Source of the DNA: Alphaproteobacteria bacterium
GTDB lineage: Bacteria > Pseudomonadota > Alphaproteobacteria > Rickettsiales > Rickettsiaceae
Reading direction: 5' to 3'
Assembly: GCA_030430995.1 (NCBI GenBank)
Contig: JAUIKA010000029.1
Coordinates: 1-10,811, forward strand
Length of the DNA: 10,811 nt
Under the pieces are notes generated by a model that saw only the letters and a program-made list of their open reading frames with translations, made no database searches and was not told where the DNA came from. Position numbers and translations under genes: made by a program. Below are positions 1-8,112 of this stretch, in pieces. The number at the start of each line of letters is the position of its first letter. The first letter of the stretch is position 1.

Positions 1-1
1 A

Positions 2-1501
2 AAAGAGATAATTAGCTATATAGAAAATGCAGAATGCATAGAAATCGCAGGAAGGGCGGAGGCAATAGATTATGCCATTAATACTATAGATAAAGATGAC
101 GTATTGCTCTTAGCTGGTAAGGGCCATGAAAAATATATTATACAGAATGGGGAAAAAATACTATTTAATGATATAGATCATATAAAAAAGAGACTTGCTA
201 TTTGGGATAGTAATAGCTTAAATAAAGCTATTGATGCAAAATTGGTGGAGAATATATATGCAAATAAAGTAGAGATCAATTCACGTGATCTGCAAGAAGG
301 AGATATTTTTCTTGCAATTGGGAAAGGTCATTCTTATACAGAGGGGGCAAAGAAAAATGGAGCTGGCATCACAATAGGGGAATATGGATGTGATATTAAT
401 TGTAATACAGGCAGTATCAAGGCTTTATATGAGATGGCAAAATATAAACGTGATATTTCAGAAGCAAAATTTATAGGGGTTACAGGCAGCATTGGCAAAA
501 CATCTATGAAAGATATATTAGGCGCCTCTTTAAAAGGCAAAGTATTTGCTAGTAGAAAGAATTTTAACAATGAGCTAGGGGTGCCTATAAATCTTGCTTC
601 TATGCCTGATGAATGTATCTCTGCTATAATAGAGATGGGAATGAGGGGAAAGGGGCAGATTGAGCATCTTTCAAGGCTTGTAAGGCCAAACCTTAGTATA
701 ATAACTAATATATCACCTGTGCATTTAGAGTTTTTTAGCTCTATAGAGGATATAGCGAAGGCAAAAGCTGAAATATTCCTTGGTATGGAAGAAAAATCTG
801 ATGTAATACTAAACTCTTATTCTAGATGCCATGATATATTAAAAAATATTGCAGGAAATCATAACATATATAGTTTAGGAATAGATGCAAAAGTAGTAAA
901 ATACTCTGTAGAAAATAATAAGTCCTTTATATCTATGGAGGTTTTTGGTAGTAATATAGAAATAGAGACCTCTTTAATTGGTATGCATCATGCAAATAAT
1001 ATAACAGTAGCGTATATGGCATCTGAAATATTAGGTATTGATATTAATAAGAATGCATTTTTAACTATGAAATCTTCCTCAGGAAGGGGGAATGTAATGG
1101 AGGTAAAAATAGGGCAGAAAACATATAGGTTAATAGATGACTCTTATAATGCATCACCAGATGCTGTCAAGGCTTCTATATATAACATGCAGCATTATGA
1201 AGGTAAGAGAAAGATAGCTATTTTAGGTGATATGGGAGAGTTGGGCGATATTGCCGTGCAGGAGCATATAAAAATTGCTAGCTTGGTAGATGGGTATTTA
1301 GATAAAGTAATTACAGTTGGCAGCATGATGGAAAATTTATATAATCACTTACCTGAGCAGTTAAAACTGAAGCATTATAAAAACACAGAAGAATGCAGTA
1401 AAGATATCAATAATATTCTAGAAGATAAGGATTTGTTGCTTCTAAAGGCTTCTAGATTTATGGGTTTTGAGCAAATAATAAGTAGTATATATGGAGCATA
1501 A
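2..1501 (+). CDS. murE/murF: MurE-MurF fusion, 3' part (5' end outside window)
   Basis: This frame is open from the first complete codon at base 2, so the TTG at 104 is not a true start. About the first 60 visible residues are the end of MurE (UDP-MurNAc-Ala-Glu:diaminopimelate ligase): an I-x-I-x-x-R-A-E-A-I stretch and the GKGHE motif at visible residues 38-42. The reading frame then continues without a stop into a whole MurF (UDP-MurNAc-tripeptide:D-Ala-D-Ala ligase). MurF hallmarks are the N-terminal SRDLQEGDIFLAI segment, the ATP P-loop GVTGSIGKTS (about 159-168), KNFNNELGVP, EMGMRGKGQI, TNISPVHLE, DDSYNASPDA and LGDMGELG. Both are cytoplasmic peptidoglycan-precursor enzymes. Fused MurE/MurF proteins are known in other proteobacteria. 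The stop overlaps the next gene by 11 bases, indicating an operon. The MurF identification is secure; the fusion is secure unless a frameshift lies upstream of base 2. Confidence 0.93.
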   Translation, partial: KEIISYIENAECIEIAGRAEAIDYAINTIDKDDVLLLAGKGHEKYIIQNGEKILFNDIDHIKKRLAIWDSNSLNKAIDAKLVENIYANKVEINSRDLQEGDIFLAIGKGHSYTEGAKKNGAGITIGEYGCDINCNTGSIKALYEMAKYKRDISEAKFIGVTGSIGKTSMKDILGASLKGKVFASRKNFNNELGVPINLASMPDECISAIIEMGMRGKGQIEHLSRLVRPNLSIITNISPVHLEFFSSIEDIAKAKAEIFLGMEEKSDVILNSYSRCHDILKNIAGNHNIYSLGIDAKVVKYSVENNKSFISMEVFGSNIEIETSLIGMHHANNITVAYMASEILGIDINKNAFLTMKSSSGRGNVMEVKIGQKTYRLIDDSYNASPDAVKASIYNMQHYEGKRKIAILGDMGELGDIAVQEHIKIASLVDGYLDKVITVGSMMENLYNHLPEQLKLKHYKNTEECSKDINNILEDKDLLLLKASRFMGFEQIISSIYGA

Positions 1502-2381
1502 TTTAATAAGCACAGAGCAAGGTAGATGGGAGATTTGCGGCATTACCATAGCACAATATTTAAGTAATCTAATTTCTGGTTATAAATATAATATTACTAT
1601 TAAAGATAATATATATTTCAAATCTGACCCTAAAACATTAGCGGAAGGATATGAATTATTCTGCGGTGACAGTAAAGTTGGGCAAACTGGTGATGGCAAA
1701 AAAGGCGTGTTGCATATTGACGCTATGATTATATCTAGTAATATGGAGCTTGCTATTGCCAGGAGGCATATGCAGATTGCTTTAAGGCATAAGGCTGTAG
1801 ATAATGGCGTTATTATGCAGGACCCAGATACAGTTTATTTTGCATATGATACTAAGGTAGAAAGTGGTGTGACCATAGAAGCTTTTGTGAATTTTGGTAA
1901 AGGGGTGAAAATAGGGAGTGGGAGCCATATACTATCTTTTTGTTATATTATAGAGTCATACATAGGGTCTAATGTTACCATAGGGCCTTTTGCCCATATA
2001 AGGCAGGGGAGTGAGTTAAAGCAAGATGTTGATATAGGGAATTTTGTTGAGATAAAAAAATCTGTTATAGGGCAGGGTACAAAAGCAAAACATTTATGCT
2101 ATATAGGGGATGCAGAAATCGGGAAAAAGGTAAATTTTGGTGCAGGTGTTATCACTTGTAATTATGATGGAATATTAAAAAATAAAACAATAGTGAAAGA
2201 TGGCGCTATGTTAGGGTCTAACTCATCATTAATTGCCCCGGTCAAAATTGGTAGTTGTGCTTTTGTTGCAGCAGGTAGTACAATTAATAAAAATGTAGAA
2301 GACTATACATTGTCTGCTACAAGAGTTCAGCAAAAAAACTTTAAAAATAAATCACCAGTGAAGAAAAAATGTGTGGAATAA
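1491..2381 (+). CDS. glmU: GlmU acetyltransferase domain only (glucosamine-1-phosphate N-acetyltransferase)
   Basis: The 296-residue product matches the C-terminal left-handed beta-helix half of GlmU, which acetylates glucosamine-1-phosphate with acetyl-CoA. Normal GlmU is about 450 residues, with an N-terminal uridylyltransferase of about 230. From Arg171 on it aligns to E. coli GlmU with a constant offset of 162: R171, K189, H201 (catalytic base), Y204, N215, K230 and R278 match R333, K351, H363, Y366, N377, K392 and R440. Hexapeptide repeats run from about 120 to 270. The uridylyltransferase signature LAAGxGTRM is absent. Residues 1-84 are unlike a full domain, though residues 13-37 faintly recall the 'VAGKPMLxHV' segment, so this may be a shrunken remnant. 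UDP-GlcNAc formation would then need another uridylyltransferase or host UDP-GlcNAc. The gene overlaps murE-murF by 11 bases and glmS by 13. The acetyltransferase call is strong; the loss of the first activity is inferred from the missing motif. Confidence 0.9.
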   Translation: MEHNLISTEQGRWEICGITIAQYLSNLISGYKYNITIKDNIYFKSDPKTLAEGYELFCGDSKVGQTGDGKKGVLHIDAMIISSNMELAIARRHMQIALRHKAVDNGVIMQDPDTVYFAYDTKVESGVTIEAFVNFGKGVKIGSGSHILSFCYIIESYIGSNVTIGPFAHIRQGSELKQDVDIGNFVEIKKSVIGQGTKAKHLCYIGDAEIGKKVNFGAGVITCNYDGILKNKTIVKDGAMLGSNSSLIAPVKIGSCAFVAAGSTINKNVEDYTLSATRVQQKNFKNKSPVKKKCVE

Positions 2382-4129
2382 TAGCTATTAAAAGCAGCAG
2401 TAGTAATGTAATCCCAGAGGTTATCAATTTGCTAAAAAAATTGGAGTATAGGGGTTATGACTCGTCAGGTATTGGTGCTCTTATGGATTTTGGGATTAGG
2501 GTTGTGAAATCACCCGGAGCGGTGCTAGAGCTGGAGAAGAAAATTGACATCAATCTGAAAGCTAAGATCGCTATAGGGCATACAAGATGGGCTACTCATG
2601 GCGCTAAATCTGAAGAGAATGCACATCCACATGCTTCCGGTAGGTTAGCGATTGTGCATAATGGCATTATAGAAAACTATCAGGAAATTAAGAAGGTCTT
2701 AATAAGTGAAGGCGAAGAGTTTTATGGGCAAACAGATACGGAAATAGCGAGTAAGTTATATAGTAAAATAATTGAAGAGCATAAAGATATAAAAACAGCA
2801 ACTGAAGCGTTTATATCTAAGTTAGATGGTTCTTTTGCTATAGTAGCAATGCTAGAAAATGGTGATATTATAGCTATTAAAAAGGGCATAACACCTCTTG
2901 CGATAGGCTTTAAAGATAATGGAGATATTATTATATGTTCAGATCTTGCTGCGGCGGCATCTATTGCAGAGAAAGTTCTGCTTATGAAAGATGGTGATTT
3001 TTATATCAATTCATCTAGTTATAATACTTTATTTGATAGAAGTGGTATAGAAGTAAAAAGAGACTTTATCTCTGGTTTAGATAATATAAAAGATGAAGGC
3101 TTGATGGGCTACCCTAGTTTTACGTTAAAAGAGATTCATCAGCAGCCTGAAATATTAAAGATATTAAGCAATACAGATATAGATGTATCTCCATTTAAAT
3201 CTGCTAGTAGGGTTACCTTTGTAGCAAGTGGTACATCTTACCATGCTGGCTTATTTGCTGCTTATTTATTTGAGAAATATTGTGGTATTACAGCAGATGC
3301 ATATATAGCATCTGAGTTTTTATATAAAAGACATGTTTTTGACAAAAATGAAATAATGGTTGTTATATCTCAATCTGGTGAAACAGCAGATTGCATTAAA
3401 GCTATAGATCATTTTAGTGGGGGGAAGATAATAGCCTTAGTGAATAATATCTATAGCAATATCGCATCGCTTGCAGATATTGTCATCCCTATAGGTGCAG
3501 GTAAAGAGGTTGGCGTTGCTAGTACAAAAGCTTTCACTGCCCAATGCTATATATTTATGAAGATAGCATATTCTCTGAATAAGATAGAGGGTAAATTTTA
3601 TGACATTATGGATATATATAAAAAGTCAGAAAAGCTGCTTGCTACTATGCCTCCAAAGGTAGAAAGCCTTGTTTCTGGGTTGCTAGATATAAAAAATATA
3701 TTACTTTTGGGTAGGGGTATAATATATCCAGTATCTTTAGAGGCAGCGCTCAAAATTAAGGAGCTTGCTTATATACATGCAGAGGCTCTTCCTTCTGGTG
3801 AAATAAAGCATGGGCCTCTTGCTTTGGTTAGTAAAGATATTTTAACTATTATTTTTGCTCCAGATTCTGAATATATAAATAAAGATATATCAACAATAGA
3901 GGAGGTATCTTCCAGGGAGTCTAATGTTCTTGTTGTTACAAATGTAAGGGAGAAGATACCAGAGAAGAACAATATTCATATACTAGATATAGATTCTGAT
4001 TTAAGTTATGAGGCTAGCCCTATAGCCTATGTAATTGCTATGCAGCTAATAGCTTATATTTTCACAGTAGAGCTAGGCAATAGCATAGATAGGCCAAGAA
4101 ATCTTGCAAAATCTGTAACAGTAGAATAG
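2369..4129 (+). CDS. glmS: Glutamine--fructose-6-phosphate aminotransferase (isomerizing)
   Basis: GlmS converts fructose-6-phosphate and glutamine to glucosamine-6-phosphate, the entry to amino-sugar and peptidoglycan synthesis. The start is fixed by MCGI: Cys2 becomes the N-terminal nucleophile of the class II amidotransferase domain after Met removal. Further amidotransferase motifs are RGYDSSG (28-34), HTRWATHG (71-78, Arg73), HNG (97-99) and QTDTE with Asp123, all at the E. coli positions. Two SIS sugar-isomerase domains follow, with ASGTSYHAG (286-294), SQSGET (334-339), ASTKAFTAQ (384-392), and the SGEIKHGPLAL loop with His481. The C-terminus DRPRNLAKSVTVE carries Lys581, the Schiff-base lysine. 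At 586 residues it is about 20 shorter than E. coli GlmS, but no catalytic element appears missing. Its start lies inside the end of glmU, which fits translational coupling. No riboswitch or ribozyme is possible in this overlap. Confidence 0.97.
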   Translation: MCGIIAIKSSSSNVIPEVINLLKKLEYRGYDSSGIGALMDFGIRVVKSPGAVLELEKKIDINLKAKIAIGHTRWATHGAKSEENAHPHASGRLAIVHNGIIENYQEIKKVLISEGEEFYGQTDTEIASKLYSKIIEEHKDIKTATEAFISKLDGSFAIVAMLENGDIIAIKKGITPLAIGFKDNGDIIICSDLAAAASIAEKVLLMKDGDFYINSSSYNTLFDRSGIEVKRDFISGLDNIKDEGLMGYPSFTLKEIHQQPEILKILSNTDIDVSPFKSASRVTFVASGTSYHAGLFAAYLFEKYCGITADAYIASEFLYKRHVFDKNEIMVVISQSGETADCIKAIDHFSGGKIIALVNNIYSNIASLADIVIPIGAGKEVGVASTKAFTAQCYIFMKIAYSLNKIEGKFYDIMDIYKKSEKLLATMPPKVESLVSGLLDIKNILLLGRGIIYPVSLEAALKIKELAYIHAEALPSGEIKHGPLALVSKDILTIIFAPDSEYINKDISTIEEVSSRESNVLVVTNVREKIPEKNNIHILDIDSDLSYEASPIAYVIAMQLIAYIFTVELGNSIDRPRNLAKSVTVE

Positions 4130-4160
4130 GGATAATATTTTATTCACATCTAATCTTTTT

Positions 4161-4200
4161 ATACAGATAGTTTAGTGGTAGAATATCAGCCATTATGATT
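4161..4200 (+). pseudogene. tRNA-like fragment (D arm plus anticodon-type hairpin)
   Basis: In the 82-base gap between glmS and pyrG, bases 4168-4184 read TAGTTTAGTGGTAGAAT. This closely resembles positions 8-25 of bacterial tRNA-Gly-type genes: TA, a D stem, AGTGGTA in the D loop, then GAA. It is followed at once by ATCA-(7-base loop)-TGAT (4185-4199), which sits where an anticodon arm would be, but the base before the would-be anticodon is C, not the usual T. No T-arm (GGTTCGAxTCC) or matching 3' acceptor follows; pyrG begins instead. It is therefore at best a truncated tRNA relic, or a chance match. The seven bases before it (ATACAGA) do not look like a functional acceptor strand. Confidence 0.35.
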
Positions 4201-4211
4201 ATTGAGAATAA

Positions 4212-5813
4212 GTGAAATATATATTTATAACGGGTGGCGTAGCTTCCTCTTTAGGTAAGGGTATTACATCAGCTAGTATAGGTGCTTTACTGGAATCTAT
4301 GGGCATAAAAATAGGGTTTTTAAAATTAGATCCATATTTAAATATAGACCCAGGTACTATTAGCCCATTTCAACATGGTGAAGTGTATGTAACAAAAGAT
4401 GGCGCGGAGACGGATTTAGACCTTGGGCATTATGAAAGATTTACAGAGGCTGATATCACAAGGTTTAGCAATGCTACGACAGGGCAGATATATTCGTCTA
4501 TTCTAAAAAAAGAGAGAAAGGGTAAGTATCTTGGGCAAACTCTTCAGATTATACCCCATGTTACAGATGAGATAAAAAATAGGATATATAAAGCATCTAA
4601 AGATTGTGACTTTCTTCTAACGGAAATAGGTGGCACAGTAGGAGACATTGAATCTTTACCATTTATAGAGGCTGTAAGGCAAGTTGCTTATGAAAATAAT
4701 TCAGATGTGCTTTTTTTTCATTTAACTCTTGTGCCGCGTGTAGTAAGTGGGCAGGAGAGGAAAACTAAGCCAACACAAAATTCAGTGAGGGATATAAGGG
4801 CTTTAGGGGTGCAGCCGGATATTCTTTTATGCAGATGTGATGGATATTTATCTTTAGAGGAGAAGAAAAAAATAGCTCTTTTTACAAATGTTTTAGAAGA
4901 AAATGTAATATCAGTTCCTAATATAGATTCTGTTTATTCTATTCCATTAGTGCTTGAAAGGCAGAGCTTAGGTAATAATATATTAAAAAAGTTGAATATA
5001 GCGCCTAAATCATGTGATTTGAATAAATTCACTATAGCGAATAATAAATATGAAAATACTACATCTGTTATAAAAATAGCTATGATAGGTAAGTACACAT
5101 GCCTCTCAGATGCTTATAAATCTGTTAATGAAGCGTTATTTCATGCTGGGCTTGAGAGCGGTTTGAAAGTAGAGATATTGTATATTGACTCAGAAAAGCT
5201 GGAAGACAAGTGGGATGATAGAATTAATGATGCTGATGGTATTTTGGTTCCAGGTGGATTTGGCGATAGGGGCATTGAAGGTAAAATTTTAGCAGTAAAA
5301 TTTGCTAGAGAAAACAATATTCCATTTTTAGGCATATGTATGGGGATGCAAGTAGCAGTAATTGAATTTGCAAGAAATGTTTATATGTATAAAGATGCTA
5401 ACAGCACAGAATTTAATTTGGATTCCAGTTTTCCTATTATAAGCCTTGCATCACAGTGGGAAGATTCTGATGGTTATGTTCAGAAGCGCTCTTTATCTGA
5501 TGATGTTGGTGGCTCTATGCGGCTGGGGCAGCATAAATGCTTATTATCTGGTAGTTTGGTAAAAATATATAATGCTGATTCTGTTATGGAGAGGCATAGG
5601 CATAGATATGAGGTGAATGGTAAGCTGTTTAAAAAAATGGAAGGAGGTGAAATGGTTGCATCTGGGCATTCTGTGGATATGAATCTTATAGAGATTATAG
5701 AGATCCCCTCTCATAAATGGTTTGTAGGATGCCAATTCCACCCAGAATTTCAGTCAAAACTCAGTAGTCCGCATCCACTATTTTCTGGATTTGTACGTAG
5801 TTGCAAGGAGTAG
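4212..5813 (+). CDS. pyrG: CTP synthase
   Basis: CTP synthase aminates UTP to CTP using ATP and glutamine, the last step of de novo pyrimidine nucleotide synthesis, in the cytoplasm. The GTG start gives MKYIFITGGVASSLGKG, the exact family N-terminus with its P-loop; a weak GAGAATAA lies just upstream. The synthase domain (about 1-265) contains LKLDPYLNIDPGT, HGEVYVTKDGAETDLDLGHYERF (split here over residues 55-77) and TEIGGTVGDIES. The class I glutamine amidotransferase domain (about 285-533) has GILVPGGFGDRG, the nucleophile Cys376 in GICMG, HRHRYEVN, and the catalytic His510 and Glu512 in FHPEF. At 533 residues it is slightly shorter than the 545 of E. coli. It is separated from glmS by 82 bases and may be read from the same transcript, as no terminator was seen between them. 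Confidence 0.97.
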   Translation: MKYIFITGGVASSLGKGITSASIGALLESMGIKIGFLKLDPYLNIDPGTISPFQHGEVYVTKDGAETDLDLGHYERFTEADITRFSNATTGQIYSSILKKERKGKYLGQTLQIIPHVTDEIKNRIYKASKDCDFLLTEIGGTVGDIESLPFIEAVRQVAYENNSDVLFFHLTLVPRVVSGQERKTKPTQNSVRDIRALGVQPDILLCRCDGYLSLEEKKKIALFTNVLEENVISVPNIDSVYSIPLVLERQSLGNNILKKLNIAPKSCDLNKFTIANNKYENTTSVIKIAMIGKYTCLSDAYKSVNEALFHAGLESGLKVEILYIDSEKLEDKWDDRINDADGILVPGGFGDRGIEGKILAVKFARENNIPFLGICMGMQVAVIEFARNVYMYKDANSTEFNLDSSFPIISLASQWEDSDGYVQKRSLSDDVGGSMRLGQHKCLLSGSLVKIYNADSVMERHRHRYEVNGKLFKKMEGGEMVASGHSVDMNLIEIIEIPSHKWFVGCQFHPEFQSKLSSPHPLFSGFVRSCKE

Positions 5814-5934
5814 GTTGTTTTTTCGCAACAAGGTTAATAAATTTACATGTTATTTTTTATAGATGCGGCATTTTATTTTGCAATTATTGTATATATGCGG
5901 TATTTCTATATTCATAGAACAAAAAGTAATAAAA

Positions 5935-7134
5935 ATGAAACAAATTATAAAAAAAGTTTTAGCAACATCATGTATAGTTTGCTGTGCAGCTTCTGCGTCA
6001 GCTTCTGACTTTAATCTAGCATTTAAAGGTAGTATTGACACTAAACTCGGTTTTGGTAAAGGGAAGAAGAATTTCTCTGCTTACAAAAATAAATTTGCGT
6101 TAGATAGTAATGCCGGTTTTCTGGTAGATGCTTCAAAGCAAGAAGAGAATTTTAAATATGGTGCTAGGCTTTCTCTATGCACAACAGCTAAAAAGGCAGG
6201 GTCTTCTGTTGTAAATGGTAGCCATTTATATATAGAGTCTAATTACGGTAGAATAGAGCTTGGTTCTCCCCAGGCTTCTTCAACAATGATGGGTATTTCA
6301 GGATGTGATGCAGTAGCTGCTAAAGGTGAAGGCTGGGCACCATATGCCAATGCGTCTTTTGGAGAGAACCCTGAAGATGCTATAATTAAAGACCCTGTAG
6401 GTAGTGAAGGTTTTGCAGATTCTTCATCTGGTGGGTTGGTAGAAGCTTCACGTAAAATATCATATTACACACCAGAGCTATATGGATTTCAGCTTGGTTT
6501 GTCTTATATTCCTGACACTGCGAATATAGGAGAGATAGGAAAGGACAAGTCTCAAAGTGGTACTAGAAAAATTACATATAAAGGCACAGAATATAATATG
6601 AATGAAGCATCAACAGATGCATTTACCGTTGGCCTTTCTTATAAAAAGAATATTTCAGATGGTTTTGATGTAGAGGTTGCTGGTACTTTAGAATCAGGGA
6701 AAGCTGTACAAGCAGCTGTAGATAAAGACAAGAAAGCAATTAAGGAAATGCCGAAAGAGAAATTAATGCATAATTTATTTGCATATACAATCGGTGGTAA
6801 GGTTAAATATGGTAGCCTTACTTATGCTGCTTCTTACGGTAACTGGGGTAAGTCTTATTTAAGTAAATTTGATAAAGATTTAAAAAAGCCATATTACTGG
6901 ACAGCAGGTATGTGTTATGAAATAGGCAGTGCAGCTGTTAGTGTGAATGTAGCTCAGAGCTTTAATGAATATAGAAATAAGTTTGAATATATAAATTTAG
7001 GCAGTAGTTACAAATGGACAAAGGGGTTGAAATCCTATGCTGAGTTTGCTTTTTATAAAGGCAAGAAAAAAGCTGATAAAACAAAAACACTTTCAGGGAC
7101 ATCAGGCCTTGTTGGTATGAAGTTATCTTTCTAA
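5935..7134 (+). CDS. Outer-membrane porin (Gram-negative porin type)
   Basis: The 399-residue product has the hallmarks of a trimeric-porin-like beta-barrel. It has a signal peptide (basic KQIIKK, hydrophobic core, probable signal peptidase I site after ASA around residues 21-24), and then alternating aromatic and glycine-rich strands. Porin phrases include FNLAFKGSIDTKLGF, LYIESNYGRIELG and ISYYTPELYGFQLGLSY, and it ends in GLVGMKLSF with the terminal Phe used for barrel assembly. The frame is open to an upstream ATG at 5863, but that would put 24 odd residues before the signal peptide, so 5935 is preferred. Surface loops are lysine-rich. Three cysteines in the mature part are unusual for porins. 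It probably allows small solutes through the outer membrane; specificity cannot be told. It is closed by a strong hairpin terminator, suggesting a single-gene transcript. The family call is good; the subfamily is not resolved. Confidence 0.85.
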   Translation: MKQIIKKVLATSCIVCCAASASASDFNLAFKGSIDTKLGFGKGKKNFSAYKNKFALDSNAGFLVDASKQEENFKYGARLSLCTTAKKAGSSVVNGSHLYIESNYGRIELGSPQASSTMMGISGCDAVAAKGEGWAPYANASFGENPEDAIIKDPVGSEGFADSSSGGLVEASRKISYYTPELYGFQLGLSYIPDTANIGEIGKDKSQSGTRKITYKGTEYNMNEASTDAFTVGLSYKKNISDGFDVEVAGTLESGKAVQAAVDKDKKAIKEMPKEKLMHNLFAYTIGGKVKYGSLTYAASYGNWGKSYLSKFDKDLKKPYYWTAGMCYEIGSAAVSVNVAQSFNEYRNKFEYINLGSSYKWTKGLKSYAEFAFYKGKKKADKTKTLSGTSGLVGMKLSF

Positions 7135-7145
7135 TCACAATAAAT

Positions 7146-7200
7146 CTAGTAAGTAGAGGCGTTTTTTAATAATAACCTCTACTTACTAGCCTTCTTTTTA
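7146..7200 (+). terminator. Rho-independent terminator after the porin gene
   Basis: A perfect 14-bp inverted repeat CTAGTAAGTAGAGG (7146-7159) and CCTCTACTTACTAG (7176-7189) encloses a 16-base T/A-rich loop. It is followed by the T-rich tract CCTTCTTTTTA. It starts 12 bases after the porin stop codon. The loop is longer than usual, but stem length and trailing T-run fit an intrinsic terminator for the + strand. Confidence 0.85.
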
Positions 7201-7342
7201 TATCTTATATAGAGCCTTGTTCTAACAGATGCTTTACATAATATAGTTATATGGTAGTATTATTTATAATTATGGCTTAATACATTATTATGCATCATGA
7301 TTATTTGGATTTTGAGTGATATTAATTTTTTATTAAAACAAG

Positions 7343-7936
7343 ATGGATAAATTATTAGCGGGATATAGAATATTTAGAGAAAAATATACCACTGGCAGCA
7401 ATTCTGTAATGCGCTCTTTATCTGTGAATGGTCAAAACCCTACTACTATGTTTGTCTCATGTTGTGATTCCAGGGTTGACCCTGCGTTGATATTGCAATG
7501 TGACCCTGGTGATTTATTTGTTGTTAGGAATGTTGCAAATATAGTCCCTCCTTATGAGCATGATGGAAAACACCATGGTACGAGTGCTGCGTTAGAATTT
7601 GGTATTAACTTTTTAAAAGTTCGTAATCTTATTATATTAGGTCATAGCCAATGTGGTGGAATTATGTCATTGCTCAGCAAGAATAAAAATATTAAAACAG
7701 ATTTTATAGATAGCTGGGTATCTATTATGGATTCGGATGATGCAGATTCTACTACCAACCCTAATGAATATGCTAAGATATCACTTAAACGTTCTTATGA
7801 GAATTGTCTAACATTCCCTTGGATTAGAGAAAAGCTTTCTAATGGTGAGCTTGTGATTCATTTATGGTTTTTTGATATAAAACAAGGAGAGATGCTTAGA
7901 TATTCTTTTGAAGATGGTCAATATAAATCTTTATAG
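7343..7936 (+). CDS. Beta-class carbonic anhydrase
   Basis: This enzyme interconverts CO2 and bicarbonate in the cytoplasm. The 197-residue product shows the complete beta-class zinc site: Cys40 with the Asp42-Arg44 dyad in SCCDSRVDP, and His101 and Cys104 in LGHSQCGGI. Other family segments are GDLFVVRNVANIVPP (57-70), GTSAALEFGINFL (79-91) and the late GELVIHLWFFDIKQGEM. Length is typical (about 190-220). The upstream 208-base gap holds the porin terminator, so it needs its own promoter; only weak AT-rich candidates are visible. No strong Shine-Dalgarno is seen before the ATG. Bicarbonate could feed fatty acid or pyrimidine synthesis, or pH control, but context does not decide. Confidence 0.93.
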   Translation: MDKLLAGYRIFREKYTTGSNSVMRSLSVNGQNPTTMFVSCCDSRVDPALILQCDPGDLFVVRNVANIVPPYEHDGKHHGTSAALEFGINFLKVRNLIILGHSQCGGIMSLLSKNKNIKTDFIDSWVSIMDSDDADSTTNPNEYAKISLKRSYENCLTFPWIREKLSNGELVIHLWFFDIKQGEMLRYSFEDGQYKSL

Positions 7937-8075
7937 TTTATTTATATATGTAGCATTAAAACAGCCTTAACTAAGCTTTGCTTTAGATATGAATAATAGA
8001 TGTAGTACGCATTCCTATATTTAAACAATATTATCTAGCGCCATATATTTTATAGTATCAATTTTTAATTTAAGC

Positions 8076-8081
8076 TATAAT
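8076..8081 (+). promoter_or_regulatory. Perfect -10 box (TATAAT) upstream of the HD gene
   Basis: A consensus TATAAT lies 87 bases before the HD-domain start codon. The matching -35 region is poor (TAGTAT at 17-base spacing), and such boxes arise easily in AT-rich DNA, so this is only a candidate promoter for the gene at 8169. The 232-base gap holds no gene that I can see. Confidence 0.3.
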
Positions 8082-8112
8082 ATATATTATGCTTTGCATT
8101 TTTATACGGACT

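Noticed and set aside
104..106. TTG at 104 as start of a stand-alone MurF
   Set aside because: The frame is open and MurE-like upstream to base 2, and the TTG lies inside the conserved MurE LLLAGKGHE segment.
5815..5831. Small hairpin TTGTT/AACAA after pyrG as a terminator
   Set aside because: The stem is only 5 bp and A/T-rich, with no T-run after it.
5863..5934. 24-residue N-terminal extension of the porin from ATG 5863
   Set aside because: It would place a hydrophobic stretch before a clear signal peptide that begins at Met 5935; the extension looks like open AT-rich leader.
7233..7263. Promoter TTTACA with TATTAT before the carbonic anhydrase gene
   Set aside because: Spacing of 19 bases and abundant similar matches in AT-rich DNA make it unreliable.
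7289..7320. Resemblance between the leaders of pyrG and carbonic anhydrase (shared ATGATTATT and AGTGA)
   Set aside because: Only short shared words in AT-rich sequence; likely chance without a third copy.
7971..7987. CTAAGC-TTT-GCTTTAG hairpin after the carbonic anhydrase gene
   Set aside because: Short stem with a bulge and no T-run; not a convincing terminator.
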